A DNA stretch of 64,000 bases from Candidatus Hydrogenedentota bacterium (GTDB lineage Bacteria > Hydrogenedentota > Hydrogenedentia > Hydrogenedentales > CAILVY01): NCBI GenBank assembly GCA_029565395.1, contig JAKQOG010000124.1, forward strand, positions 1-64,000, read 5' to 3'. A program made the translations under genes and the position numbers. A model generated the notes under the pieces. That model ran no database searches and was not told where the DNA came from. It saw nothing but the letters and a program-made list of their open reading frames with translations. Every line of letters starts with the position of its first letter. Within the stretch, counting starts at the first letter, position 1. Of this stretch, positions 19,226 to 28,371 are shown piece after piece.

Positions 19226-21346
19226 ATGAGAAACACCATACTTGCAGGCGTACTGGTTTTATTGCTGATTGGATTGGCGGGATGTCCCCCTCAAGGACCG
19301 GCAATACTCCTAACCCTCCGAACAACTCCTCAGGAAAGCGGCACCGTTACCGCCGCGCCTCAACAGGACGAATATGCCGCAGGCACCATGGTAACGCTTA
19401 GCGCAACGCCGAATACTGGCTGGCGTTTCAGCCGGTGGGAAGGCGTGGTGATATATCCCGCGGAATCCCCCACGCTGATCTCCATGGATCACAGCGAAAC
19501 AGTAACTGCCGTATTTGAACCGATTATCACAGAAGGCTTCCAACTCACGTTGGATATATCCCCGATTGGAGTGGCGGACATCATAACAACGCCGAATGAA
19601 GATCCTGACACGGGCATGTATGCGCCGGGAACGGTTGTAACGTTGAGTCTGGAGCCGTATGCGTGCAATTCCCTTCACGGAGAATTTGTGCGTTGGGAAG
19701 GCGATGTGTCGGATTCCACATCGGATGTCACCAGCGTCACCATGGATGCGGACAAGACAGTGTTCGCCGTGTTTCGTCCCGATGGGGCGGAAGACCATCT
19801 GCTCGAACTGAAAGCGGAACCCGCCGAAGGCGGCACACTGACGGCAACACCGGATCAAGACCTTTTCTTCGATGGGGAGCGTGCTACATTAAGGGCGGAA
19901 GCCGCCACGGGCTGGCGGTTCGCATTTTGGCTTGGCGACGTCACGGATCTCGTCCATTCTGAAACCACCATTACCGTGCTCAAGGATACAACCGTAACGG
20001 CAATCTTTGTCCCTGATGGAGACACGCCGTGGTCTGAGTATGCCTATGTGTTTCTGCCCATCGCTTCGGATTCGCCGCTTGCGGAGGAGATCCAGAACAA
20101 ATTCCCGAACGTCGTGCTGGGAACCGGAACGGTGGACGGAGCGGTAATCATGCCCGGTGATGTCATGGATATGGCGCTCACCCAGGACCAGATCGACGGA
20201 ATTAAGCAAATTTACGAAGCAGAACTTCCCATCGTGTTGTTTCATGTGACGCAAGCGCAGCTTGCCGCCCTTGAGGCACTGTTGGGCATACCGCCGATGG
20301 GTTCGGATGATCCCGCTGAGTTGTATGCGTATTATGGCATCAATAAAGAGCCAGAAGGCCGGAACTGGCGGTTGCAGGGATTCTATCCCGTTGTGGCGGA
20401 TGACGAAGAAATGCCGATGGTGTGTGATGCCTCGTCGGATGATCCGGGATGCGCGGAATGGCGTGCAAATGCAGTTGCCAAGATTGCAGCGTGGATACAC
20501 GATAAAGGCCATCGGGCGGATGTCCTGCCGCCAAGCGAACAAGTTGAAAAGGCCCTGAAGTCTACGGCTGCCGATTGGACCAGTTACGCCACCACGGACT
20601 CGCTTCAGACCACGACGAGCTATAAGTTTTCAGATACGGGCAATTCAAGCTACTTTACCATTTTGACGACCCCTTACACGTGTCATTCGCTGAGCAGCGG
20701 CTATGATTATTTGTATATGTACCAGCAGGGCACGTTCAATCCTTCTCCAGGCTGTTATAAGGAGAAAAGATCAGCCCGTGCCATGCTCTATTGCGAAACC
20801 ACGTGCCAAGCCACCAACTTCAGCCTGAATCCGCAGATCACCATGATCCAGCCCAGTCCCACAACCACCGTGGGGGAAGAGAAAGTGACGTCCGGTATGA
20901 GCTGGAACATTGGCGATAGTGTCGGGATGTTGGGTAAAAATGGGGTCATGTCCATTTCCGGAGGAGTCTCCATAAGCCGCTCCGAATCCGTTACGGTCAA
21001 TCAAATCACCGTTCTTCAAAATACCAAGAATTTTAATATCGCGTATTGGAAGTATGAAATGAAGAAACCGGACATGTGCAAATGCGACAATGATTTGTGC
21101 AACTGGTCGGATTTTTCTTTCAATACACTGGCCATCACGAATCAATGGATATGGGTGATTCAACCTAGTGTGCGCACTACCCTGCCGAACGGTTTGCCTG
21201 TAAGCGCGGCACTCAAGGTCCAGATAACCGATATTGGGAGAAAGGGGTGCAACATTTTTGGGTGTTCCTGTGACGTGGACTATAACGACAGTTATTACCC
21301 AAGCAAAACAGCCAGTTTCACGATTCCCTGGGCCCCCATTCCATAA
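19226..21346 (+). CDS. Lipoprotein with three InlB B-type repeats and unknown C-terminal domain
   Basis: 706 aa. ATG chosen for AAAGGA 6 nt upstream. The signal sequence ends in lipobox LAGC (acylated Cys about residue 19). Three divergent InlB B-repeat units of about 75 residues follow (SGTVTAAPQQDEYAAGTMV ... WRFSRWEG ... ETVTAVFE). A middle alpha/beta region (about 270-430) and a Cys-containing beta-rich C-terminal half with VTSGMSWNIGDSVG, FNIAYWKYEM and ITNQWIWVIQPSVRTT are shared with the next gene. The pattern of the C-terminal half recalls leukocidin/cytolysin-type beta-barrel proteins, which is only a suggestion. Probably exposed on an outer membrane or the cell surface. Confidence 0.8.
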   Translation: MRNTILAGVLVLLLIGLAGCPPQGPAILLTLRTTPQESGTVTAAPQQDEYAAGTMVTLSATPNTGWRFSRWEGVVIYPAESPTLISMDHSETVTAVFEPIITEGFQLTLDISPIGVADIITTPNEDPDTGMYAPGTVVTLSLEPYACNSLHGEFVRWEGDVSDSTSDVTSVTMDADKTVFAVFRPDGAEDHLLELKAEPAEGGTLTATPDQDLFFDGERATLRAEAATGWRFAFWLGDVTDLVHSETTITVLKDTTVTAIFVPDGDTPWSEYAYVFLPIASDSPLAEEIQNKFPNVVLGTGTVDGAVIMPGDVMDMALTQDQIDGIKQIYEAELPIVLFHVTQAQLAALEALLGIPPMGSDDPAELYAYYGINKEPEGRNWRLQGFYPVVADDEEMPMVCDASSDDPGCAEWRANAVAKIAAWIHDKGHRADVLPPSEQVEKALKSTAADWTSYATTDSLQTTTSYKFSDTGNSSYFTILTTPYTCHSLSSGYDYLYMYQQGTFNPSPGCYKEKRSARAMLYCETTCQATNFSLNPQITMIQPSPTTTVGEEKVTSGMSWNIGDSVGMLGKNGVMSISGGVSISRSESVTVNQITVLQNTKNFNIAYWKYEMKKPDMCKCDNDLCNWSDFSFNTLAITNQWIWVIQPSVRTTLPNGLPVSAALKVQITDIGRKGCNIFGCSCDVDYNDSYYPSKTASFTIPWAPIP

Positions 21347-21409
21347 CCAACAGATCATGTTCGATACAAAGTTTAACTTGAAATAATCCGAGTGACGAGG
21401 AGAAGTCCC

Positions 21410-23578
21410 ATGAAAAAAAATCTCTTTACCTTGCTTATGGCGCAAACAGCCCTGTGCATTGCCATCCTGTGCGCTCTGTGCGGATGTCCTACTCCACCTG
21501 TGGATGGAGTCAAATTAACGGTATTGACCTCTCCCGCTGCGGGCGGAACCGCCCAAGCTACGCCAAGTCAAGACCTATATGCGTCAGGAACGGTCGTAAA
21601 CATCACGGCTGCGCCCGCTGACGGATGGCGCTTTAACCGCTGGGTGGGCCTCGCTGCCAATCCCAATTTGAGCGCCACCACCATCACCCTGGATCGCAGC
21701 GAAACCGTCACTGCGGTGTTCGAACCGATCCTTCAAAACGGGTATACCCTGAAAGTCGATGTTGCCCCGTCTTCCGGCTTGGCATACGTCACCATGGATC
21801 CACCGCCGGATCCTGTGACAAACGTGTATCGCCCCGGAGCCGTTGTTACCTTGACCGCCGACACCAAGTGCTGTTCAAACGGCGGTGATTTTGTCCGATG
21901 GGAAGGCGCTGTTATCAATCCGGACGATCCGGTCACCGCGATAATTATGGACAGCAATCAGATGGTCCGGGCGGTGGTTCGTCCCACGGGCGCGCCGGAT
22001 TATCAGGTAACCGTTTCTGCGTTGCCGGAAGACGCCGGAACAGTGCAGATAGTTCCTAATCAGAACGTGTTTTTCGCCGGCGAAGAAGGCACGGTGGAAG
22101 CCACGCCGAATTCGGGCTATAAATTCGCGTTTTGGATTGGCGACGTCTCCAATATCATCAGTTCCACAACGACGTTCACCGCTACGAAGGATGCTTCGCT
22201 TATTGCGTTTTTCAAGCCGGAATCCGGAACCTCCGAAAACCCGCACGCGTATTTATTCGGGATCCCTGACGGCCCATTGGCCGAACAAATCACCGAACAA
22301 TTCCCGAACGTGGTGACGGAGATCGGAACGGAAGTCCGCGGACTGGTCATGCCGGGGTCGGCCATTGACATCGTCCATAATGAGGCCAGCCATGCCGACG
22401 GCCTCAAACGCGTGTTCGATGCAGGATACCCGGTGATTCTAACCGCAGTAACGGTTCCGCAAATTGTAGTATTGGAAGAAATCATTGGTGTGGAGCCTGG
22501 AGGAATCGAATTGGAGCCCGGGGAAGATTTCCTGGCCTATTTCGGAATCGACCTTGAGCCCGATGGAAAAGTCTGGCGGCTGGCAGGGCATATGCCCAAG
22601 CCCGGCGATACCGATGAATTGCCGCAAGACGACGCATGGAGGGCGCAGTGCATTGCCAGCGCGGAAGCCTGGCTGCTGAAGGATAATCACCGCGCCGAGG
22701 AATTCCCTGGAGTGGATGTTGCCGCCGAAACCGTAGTGAAAACGGGTTATGAAGACCTCGTTACGCTTGCAAAAGTAGATCCCCTTCAAGTTTATTACTT
22801 CTATACCTTTACGGACACCAACGCCAGCGATGCGTTTGTATTGACCACCTTCGCATACTCTTGTCATTCAATGACCGGCAGCGGCATTGACTATTTCTAT
22901 GTGGTTCAATACGGCACGTTCAGCGGCTCAGGCTCTTACAAGTACACTGACTGCTCACACAATGGAGGATTCGGATCAGCGGCCTGCGATTCCGCACGGT
23001 ATGACTATCAGTATTCAATGTATACTCAAATTCCGGGCTTGAATGTGGGTGATTCGAACGTCACGATCTATTCACCCAGTCCCGTCACCTATTCGGGCGC
23101 CAACCCGACGGTCACCAGCGGAGTTACTTGGAGCCTCGGCGGGAGTGTTGGGGTAAACACAGCCCAAGGCCCGACCTTCAGCATCACCTCAGGCGTGCAA
23201 GTCACCAATTCGTACACCATCAGCATCCCGGATGTGTCCATTGTTGAACAGATCACCGGATTCAACGAGCCGCACTGGACCTATAACATCCGCCGCGCCT
23301 ATGAACACAACGATGACATGAGCGGGCCGCCCTTGATCGCCCAAGGAACCTTCGCCCCCACCAACCAGTGGTTGTATTATATCCAGCCGGCCGTGCGCAC
23401 TACCTTCCCCAACGGCCTTCCGCTGAAGGTTTCGTTTACCGCACTCCAGGCGTCGGACAGCATTGACTGCGATGTTGCCTCGAACTATATTACCTATTGC
23501 ACATGGCATTCCAGCACCTCGAAAACCATGACGGCCTCTCAGACATTTACGGTTCCCTGGCCGCCTAATGCGCCCTGA
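21410..23578 (+). CDS. Paralogous lipoprotein with three InlB B-type repeats and unknown C-terminal domain
   Basis: 722 aa. ATG preceded by GAGGAG; signal sequence with lipobox LCGC. It has the same layout as the preceding gene: three B-repeats (GGTAQATPSQDLYASGTVV ... WRFNRWVG ... ETVTAVFE), a middle domain (FPNVVTEIGTEVRGLVMPGS, GLKRVFDAGYPVIL) and a beta-rich end (VTSGVTWSLGGSVGV, PTNQWLYYIQPAVRTT). The genes are 63 bp apart and clearly a tandem duplication that has diverged considerably. A hairpin just downstream (23603-23646) probably ends the transcript. Same caveat on the toxin-like resemblance. Confidence 0.8.
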   Translation: MKKNLFTLLMAQTALCIAILCALCGCPTPPVDGVKLTVLTSPAAGGTAQATPSQDLYASGTVVNITAAPADGWRFNRWVGLAANPNLSATTITLDRSETVTAVFEPILQNGYTLKVDVAPSSGLAYVTMDPPPDPVTNVYRPGAVVTLTADTKCCSNGGDFVRWEGAVINPDDPVTAIIMDSNQMVRAVVRPTGAPDYQVTVSALPEDAGTVQIVPNQNVFFAGEEGTVEATPNSGYKFAFWIGDVSNIISSTTTFTATKDASLIAFFKPESGTSENPHAYLFGIPDGPLAEQITEQFPNVVTEIGTEVRGLVMPGSAIDIVHNEASHADGLKRVFDAGYPVILTAVTVPQIVVLEEIIGVEPGGIELEPGEDFLAYFGIDLEPDGKVWRLAGHMPKPGDTDELPQDDAWRAQCIASAEAWLLKDNHRAEEFPGVDVAAETVVKTGYEDLVTLAKVDPLQVYYFYTFTDTNASDAFVLTTFAYSCHSMTGSGIDYFYVVQYGTFSGSGSYKYTDCSHNGGFGSAACDSARYDYQYSMYTQIPGLNVGDSNVTIYSPSPVTYSGANPTVTSGVTWSLGGSVGVNTAQGPTFSITSGVQVTNSYTISIPDVSIVEQITGFNEPHWTYNIRRAYEHNDDMSGPPLIAQGTFAPTNQWLYYIQPAVRTTFPNGLPLKVSFTALQASDSIDCDVASNYITYCTWHSSTSKTMTASQTFTVPWPPNAP

Positions 23579-23602
23579 AGCGTTCTTAATAATTTGCTGA
23601 GT

Positions 23603-23646
23603 CATGCTGTTTGTCTCCCAACGAATACGCGGGGACAAACAGCATG
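23603..23646 (+). terminator. Strong stem-loop after the tandem lipoprotein genes
   Basis: CATGCTGTTTGTC (23603-23615) pairs perfectly with GACAAACAGCATG (23634-23646) around an 18-nt loop, starting 25 nt after the stop codon. No T-tract follows, so it may be a processing or attenuating hairpin, or a repeat, rather than a classic intrinsic terminator. Confidence 0.5.
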
Positions 23647-23755
23647 AACATTTGTCGGCCAAGATCAGGACGTGCAGGGACGGTTCTTGTTTCATAAATG
23701 TTGCGGTTCTGTTCCGCGGAGAATTTTTAGAACAGGCTCCGAATAGTTTTTTTTA

Positions 23756-23784
23756 TTGACAACCAGCTTCATTCATGTTATACA
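23756..23784 (+). promoter_or_regulatory. Candidate sigma70-type promoter of the hydrogenase operon
   Basis: Perfect TTGACA (23756-23761), 17-nt spacer, TATACA (23779-23784), directly after an eight-T run that could act as an UP-like element. It is the best promoter match seen in the window and lies about 350 nt upstream of the first hydrogenase-operon gene. Confidence 0.6.
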
Positions 23785-24131
23785 GGCTTTTGTCAGTTGA
23801 TTAAGAAGTACCTGTAGTACCAGCAGTTCGCAATACCAGCAGTACCGGCAATAACTACGAAATCAGTGCTCGGGGAATGCAGGTGTCGAAAATGCGTACA
23901 GGTATACAGAGGTGGAGTACTTTGTCTGTCGGCAGACCGGGGTTGGGTCTGCGAGAGTGTTCCGTCCGTCATTTTCCCGCCCCTTGTTTTCCCCTTTCGC
24001 AACAGTGGCTGTATCCCGGACAAACACGCCTGTTTGCCCGCATTTCCAGGAAGTCATTTGGGAACTAGCGCAACGGGTCTGTCTGGGAGGTTGTTTTCTG
24101 GGTTGACGCAGTAAGCAGCGGAAGAGACGTC
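23785..24131 (+). other. Long 5' leader of the hydrogenase operon with hairpins
   Basis: About 340 nt lie between the predicted transcription start and the first start codon at 24132. The leader contains a degenerate short repeat (AGTACCAGCAGT/ATACCAGCAGTACC, about 23814-23850), a perfect hairpin GCAGACC (23932-23938) with GGTCTGC (23946-23952), and a second stem CAAACA/TGTTTG near 24021-24038. No known riboswitch class was recognised and no small gene with a good start was found. Confidence 0.45.
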
Positions 24132-25157
24132 ATGCAGTATATTGCGGAAGGAAATAGTGTCGAATTGTTGAGGCGTATAAGCGGCACGTACGAAGTGTAT
24201 GCGCCGCGGAAAAACGCCCGGGGCTACTCCTTGGAGCGATGGAACAGTTCCGCCGCTCCGATCACCATGGGCGGTGCGCGCATGTCTGAACCACTGAAGG
24301 CCTTTTTCTTCCAGCCCCGGCAACTGGTTGCCGAAAATTTTTCGCCGAACATCCCCCCGCTGTCAGGAAAGCCGCGGTGCATTGTCGGCGTGAAGGCGTG
24401 CGATCTGGCGGGACTGGAATTCCTGGATCGCGTCTTCAACGCCCCGGAAGACAGGGACCCGTTCTATGCGCGGGTGCGTGAGCAAACCCTGATCATTGCG
24501 GCCGATTGCACAGCGGCGTTGGATACATGTTTCTGTTTAGCCCTTGGAATTGATCCGTTTCCCAAGAAGAACTTTGATATTGCCCTCTCCCCCGTCAACG
24601 GCGGATATCTGGTGGAAACGGGTTCGGAAAAGGGCCGTGATATCGTGACTTCCCATTCCAATTTGTTTACGGAACCCGATGAGGCGGTATTGAGCAAGCG
24701 GGAAGAACAGCGGGCGCGAGTGAAGCGCGACGCAGCCTCGCGGATCGACGAATGCGGAGTTCCCAGCGTCACTTCGAGTGAACAATGGATCGCGCGTCAT
24801 TATGAATCGGAGCTCTGGAAAGAAGAAGCGAAACCCTGCGTGGAATGCGGCGCGTGCAACACCATTTGCCCGACGTGTCATTGTTTTCTTTTGTATGACC
24901 AGATGCAGGGCGGGCAGCTTGCGCGATACCGGACGTGGGATTCCTGCCTGTACAAGGATTTCGCCCGTGTGGCGGGCGGTGGAAACCCGCGGCATGTTTT
25001 GTGGATGCGTTTGCGCAACCGATTCGAAAAGAAATTCGATTATGCTCCGAAAGTTCTCGGGCAAACGGGTTGCACCGGATGCGGACGGTGCGTCGCGGCC
25101 TGTCCCGGAAAAATTGACATCCGCAACGTTTTAAAGAGGCTTGCCACCCATGGCTGA
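24132..25157 (+). CDS. Fe-S subunit of HydB/AsrA type (diaphorase beta subunit)
   Basis: 341 aa, cytoplasmic. It matches the beta subunit of sulfhydrogenase / subunit A of anaerobic sulfite reductase, which carries electrons between an NAD(P)H flavoprotein and the catalytic partner. Features are VGVKACDLAGLEFLDRVF (about 83-100), then two [4Fe-4S] motifs: CVECGACNTICPTCHC (about 236-251) and CTGCGRCVAACPGKIDI near the C terminus. It overlaps the next gene by 8 bp. It opens the operon at the end of a 340-nt leader, with the hydrogenase proper downstream, so it probably feeds or drains electrons for that enzyme. Confidence 0.85.
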   Translation: MQYIAEGNSVELLRRISGTYEVYAPRKNARGYSLERWNSSAAPITMGGARMSEPLKAFFFQPRQLVAENFSPNIPPLSGKPRCIVGVKACDLAGLEFLDRVFNAPEDRDPFYARVREQTLIIAADCTAALDTCFCLALGIDPFPKKNFDIALSPVNGGYLVETGSEKGRDIVTSHSNLFTEPDEAVLSKREEQRARVKRDAASRIDECGVPSVTSSEQWIARHYESELWKEEAKPCVECGACNTICPTCHCFLLYDQMQGGQLARYRTWDSCLYKDFARVAGGGNPRHVLWMRLRNRFEKKFDYAPKVLGQTGCTGCGRCVAACPGKIDIRNVLKRLATHG

Positions 25158-25974
25158 CAATGGCAATCCATACCGGCCCATTAAAACCAGCGTGCTGGAA
25201 GTCATTCCGGAGACGCCCACGATCAAGACCCTGCGTCTGAAGCCGGACGAACCCATCTCCTTCGTGCCGGGACAATTCATTGAACTCACCGTGCCCGGCG
25301 TGGGGGAGGCGCCCTTCACGCCTTCTTCTCATTACTCCGTGAAAGACGAACTTAAGGTGAGTGTGATGCGCGTGGGCAAGGTGACGGAAAAGATCCACGC
25401 GCTGGAGCCGGGAGACACGGTGGGGCTGCGCGGACCTTTTGGTTCCGCGTATCCGTTGGACACCTTCGTGGGCAAAGAGATCCTGGTGGTGGGAGGCGGA
25501 TGTGGATTTGCGCCCTTGCGCAGCCTCATGTACGCATTATTTGATCGCTCCGCCGAATTTAAAAAACTGCTTTTCCGTGGGGGGTGCCGAAATCCCGGTG
25601 AACTCTTATACCGGGGTGAGATTGCCGAGTGGGGCAAACGGAGCGACTTGGATTTAGTGCTCACGGTGGACAACGGCGACAGTGAATGGCAGGGGCCGGT
25701 GGGCGTGGTGACGACCATTCTCGACAATCTTCCCATGAACTGCCGGGAAGGCGTGGCCATCGTATGCGGGCCGCCGGTCATGATGAAATTTGCCACGAAG
25801 AAACTGCTCGAATTGGGCTTTGCCGAAGACCACATCTTTTTATCCATGGAGAAAAATATGTCGTGTGGATTGGGAAAATGTGGACACTGCCGCTTGGGTG
25901 AGTATTACTGCTGCAAAGATGGTCCTGTGTTCCCGTATAGCAGTATCAAGGGATTTGGAAACATTTGGGAATAA
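25150..25974 (+). CDS. FAD/NAD(P)-binding subunit of HydG/AsrB type
   Basis: 274 aa from ATG inside the end of the previous gene. A ferredoxin-NADP reductase-fold protein: FAD-binding beta-barrel with SSHYSVKDEL (about 59-68), NAD(P)-binding GGGCGFAPLRSLMYAL (about 116-131), and a C-terminal [2Fe-2S] cluster CGLGKCGHCRLGEYYC. In sulfhydrogenases and sulfite reductases it takes electrons from NAD(P)H and passes them to the HydB/AsrA partner encoded immediately upstream. NADH versus NADPH preference cannot be read here. Confidence 0.9.
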   Translation: MADNGNPYRPIKTSVLEVIPETPTIKTLRLKPDEPISFVPGQFIELTVPGVGEAPFTPSSHYSVKDELKVSVMRVGKVTEKIHALEPGDTVGLRGPFGSAYPLDTFVGKEILVVGGGCGFAPLRSLMYALFDRSAEFKKLLFRGGCRNPGELLYRGEIAEWGKRSDLDLVLTVDNGDSEWQGPVGVVTTILDNLPMNCREGVAIVCGPPVMMKFATKKLLELGFAEDHIFLSMEKNMSCGLGKCGHCRLGEYYCCKDGPVFPYSSIKGFGNIWE

Positions 25975-25982
25975 CAATAACG

Positions 25983-26540
25983 ATGACAACAACGGTTGAA
26001 GAGCTGTACCACGGGAAACTAACCCAGGATCCCTCCAAAGGGAATGACTCGAGGCTTTTCGTGAATTTGGATATATGCTCTTCGCGGGCCTGTTTCCAGT
26101 GCACCGTGCAATGCAGCTATTTTTATCATCCGGGCAACAACGGCATGTTGCCCGTGATGGAACTTGCCACCTATGCATTGGTCTGCCGGCGGTGTGAAGA
26201 GCCGCACTGCGTCAATGCATGCCCCCGGGAAGCGCTAGAACAACAAAAGGACAAAGGAAACCTGCTGATCCGGCATACCCTGCGGTGTGTCAGTTGCAAG
26301 ACGTGTTCGCATGCATGCCCTTATGGAACCATCTATCCCGAATATGTGCCCCTGATCATCCATAACTGTGATTTCTGCTTTGACCGGCGGAGCGCACAGG
26401 AAGGGTTATTGTGTGTTGCGACATGCCCCCATGGCGCGTTAAGTCTGCGATCTGGCGACTGTGACCTGGACGAAAACACATTTTTGGTGGGCGACCATCT
26501 GATTGTGCATTCAACCCATTGGCGGCGGGAGAACGTATGA
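25983..26540 (+). CDS. Four-cluster ferredoxin-type electron transfer protein (HycB/DmsB-like)
   Basis: 185 aa; ATG 8 nt after the previous stop; an in-frame upstream TTG is less likely. Sixteen-plus cysteines are arranged as four [4Fe-4S] motifs: CSSRACFQCTVQC, CRRCEEPHCVNACP, CVSCKTCSHACPYG and CDFCFD...CVATCP. This is the HycB/HydN/DmsB family, which shuttles electrons between a soluble oxidoreductase and a membrane partner. Its place between the HydBG-like pair and the membrane hydrogenase genes suggests it is the bridge. Overlaps the NuoH-like gene (ATGA). Confidence 0.9.
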   Translation: MTTTVEELYHGKLTQDPSKGNDSRLFVNLDICSSRACFQCTVQCSYFYHPGNNGMLPVMELATYALVCRRCEEPHCVNACPREALEQQKDKGNLLIRHTLRCVSCKTCSHACPYGTIYPEYVPLIIHNCDFCFDRRSAQEGLLCVATCPHGALSLRSGDCDLDENTFLVGDHLIVHSTHWRRENV

Positions 26541-27469
26541 CATACCTCATGTACATTGGCTATCTCGTGGTATTTGGCGTGGCGGTTACCGCGGTGATTG
26601 GACTGCTCGCGAGCTGGATCGATCGCAAGGTAACGGCGCGTGTGCAATACCGCGTCGGCCCGCCGCTCCTGCAGCCTGTAATCGATCTTGTGAAGCTCTT
26701 GGGCAAAGAAACGCTCATTCCCTCAGGCGCTTCGCGCACCATGTTTCTGGCGGCCCCGTTGATCGGTTTCGCAAGCGTGATCGCGGTCTCCACCATCCTG
26801 TGGACCAACAGCTTGTCCGGAGGAAGAAGTTTTCTGGGCGACTTGGTCGTTGTGGTGTATCTTCTGGCCGTCCCCTCGATGAGCATTATCCTTGGGGGAT
26901 TCGCCTCCGGAAATCCCCTGGCAAGCGTAGGGGCTTCCCGTGAAATGAAACTGGTCATGGCGTACGAATTACCCTTTGTCTTGGCGTGCCTGGTTCCCGT
27001 GATTCTCTCGGGATACACACTGAAACTGGGCGACATTGTGGGATATCAAACTCAACATGGCGCCATAGCATTGAGCGGAGGGGGCGCATTGGCGTTGATC
27101 GTGTGCATTCTCTGCATGCAGGCCAAGCTGGCGCTGGTGCCCTTTGACGCGCCCGAGGCCGAAACCGAAATTTGCGGGGGTGTGCTTATCGAGTACTCGG
27201 GCCCTGTGCTTGCCCTCTACCGCCTTATGAAGACCATGCTTCTGTTCGTACTGCCCTTTTTTATCATTATCGTGTTTATGGGCGGCCTTCGCCTGGACGG
27301 AATACATCTCGTGTTGTTTGTGCTGAAATATGTGGGTCTGGTGGCCCTCATCACGGTGATCCGCAACACCAATCCCCGGCTGCGGATTGACCAGGCCATG
27401 CGGTTTTTTTGGGGCCCAATGACAGTGGTTGCGGTAATCGCCGTGGGACTTGCACTAATGGGATGGTAA
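26537..27469 (+). CDS. Hydrogenase membrane subunit, NuoH/MbhM-like
   Basis: 310 aa, about eight TM helices. The complex I NuoH family anchors the peripheral arm; in Mbh/Ech enzymes the homologue is MbhM/EchB. Conserved marks are the N-terminal WIDRKVTARVQYRVGPPLLQ (34-53), GASREMKLVMAYELP with acidic and basic intramembrane residues, and KLALVPFDAPEAETEI. ATG overlaps the preceding stop, with GGGAG upstream. It is the first membrane gene of the hydrogenase operon. Confidence 0.92.
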   Translation: MTYLMYIGYLVVFGVAVTAVIGLLASWIDRKVTARVQYRVGPPLLQPVIDLVKLLGKETLIPSGASRTMFLAAPLIGFASVIAVSTILWTNSLSGGRSFLGDLVVVVYLLAVPSMSIILGGFASGNPLASVGASREMKLVMAYELPFVLACLVPVILSGYTLKLGDIVGYQTQHGAIALSGGGALALIVCILCMQAKLALVPFDAPEAETEICGGVLIEYSGPVLALYRLMKTMLLFVLPFFIIIVFMGGLRLDGIHLVLFVLKYVGLVALITVIRNTNPRLRIDQAMRFFWGPMTVVAVIAVGLALMGW

Positions 27470-27475
27470 CAGGAT

Positions 27476-27901
27476 ATGTCCGTAACGCTAAACGCATTGC
27501 TGAAATCGCCGTGGGTCTTCCACCTCTCCACGGGCAGTTGCAACAACTGCGACATTGAGGTTTTGGATTGTCTTACGCCCCGGTTTGATATCGAGCGCTT
27601 TGGCATGCTGTTGGCCGGCAGCATCAAGCACGCCGATGTGCTGTTGGTAACGGGGTCATGCAACCGGCAATCAGCGGAACGGTTGAAACGCTTGTATGAC
27701 CAGGTGCCGAAACCCTGCCTTGTCGTGGCCATCGGCGAATGCTCCCAGTCGCGGGGTATGTTTATTCATAGTTACAACTGTCCCAAACCCTTGGATGCCA
27801 TCATTCCTGTGGATGTGTATATTCCCGGCTGCCCCCCCAAGCCGGAAGCCATCATTGCGGGGGTGGTTAACCTGATACAAAAAGTGAAGGGCGCCGCATG
27901 A
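27476..27901 (+). CDS. [NiFe] hydrogenase small subunit, group 4 (MbhJ/EchC/NuoB-like)
   Basis: 141 aa, the short group 4 form with a single proximal [4Fe-4S] cluster. Ligands are Cys22 and Cys25 (STGSCNNCDIE), Cys89 (GECSQSRGMF) and Cys119 (YIPGCPPKPEAI). It lacks the twin-arginine signal and extra clusters of uptake hydrogenases, so it is cytoplasmic-facing and membrane-associated. Passes electrons from ferredoxin-type clusters to the NiFe site. Overlaps the NuoC-like gene (ATGA). Confidence 0.95.
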   Translation: MSVTLNALLKSPWVFHLSTGSCNNCDIEVLDCLTPRFDIERFGMLLAGSIKHADVLLVTGSCNRQSAERLKRLYDQVPKPCLVVAIGECSQSRGMFIHSYNCPKPLDAIIPVDVYIPGCPPKPEAIIAGVVNLIQKVKGAA

Positions 27902-28371
27902 CGCGTGACGATGTACTCAAAGAATTACGGGAACGTTTTGGTCCGGACACAATCGACGTGTTCGACAAATCCCCCAAGCGCGTCTACATCGAGATACGGC
28001 CGGACGCCCTCGTTAAAATGGGCACGTATATTTTCAGAAACTTGGGCGCCCGTTTCCATATTGCCACGGCGGTAGATACCCGAGATCATCTCGAAATCCT
28101 TTATCATTTCATCATCGAAGACATCAATCTGCTGATTTCTTTGCGCGTTAAACTAGACAGGGACCATCCGGCAATCGACACACTGGCCAACAGCTTTCCG
28201 GCGGCCAATTGGATTGAACGGGAAATGGGCGAATTGCTTGGCATTGAATTCCGCGGTCATCCGGACCCGCGCAGATTGGTTTTGCCTGAACAATGGCCGG
28301 AGCGCGTGTATCCGCTGCGGCGTGACTATACGGAATGGGACAAGGAAGCAATACGGGACAGAGGCGTGTAA
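27898..28371 (+). CDS. Hydrogenase 30-kDa subunit, NuoC/EchD/MbhK-like
   Basis: 157 aa. Homologue of the complex I 30-kDa subunit, which braces the catalytic large subunit. The diagnostic end is present: FPAANWIEREMGELLGIEFRGHPDPRRLVLPEQWP, with YPLRRDY following. It overlaps its neighbours by 4 bp and 1 bp (TAATG), as expected for subunits made in fixed ratio. Confidence 0.92.
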   Translation: MTRDDVLKELRERFGPDTIDVFDKSPKRVYIEIRPDALVKMGTYIFRNLGARFHIATAVDTRDHLEILYHFIIEDINLLISLRVKLDRDHPAIDTLANSFPAANWIEREMGELLGIEFRGHPDPRRLVLPEQWPERVYPLRRDYTEWDKEAIRDRGV

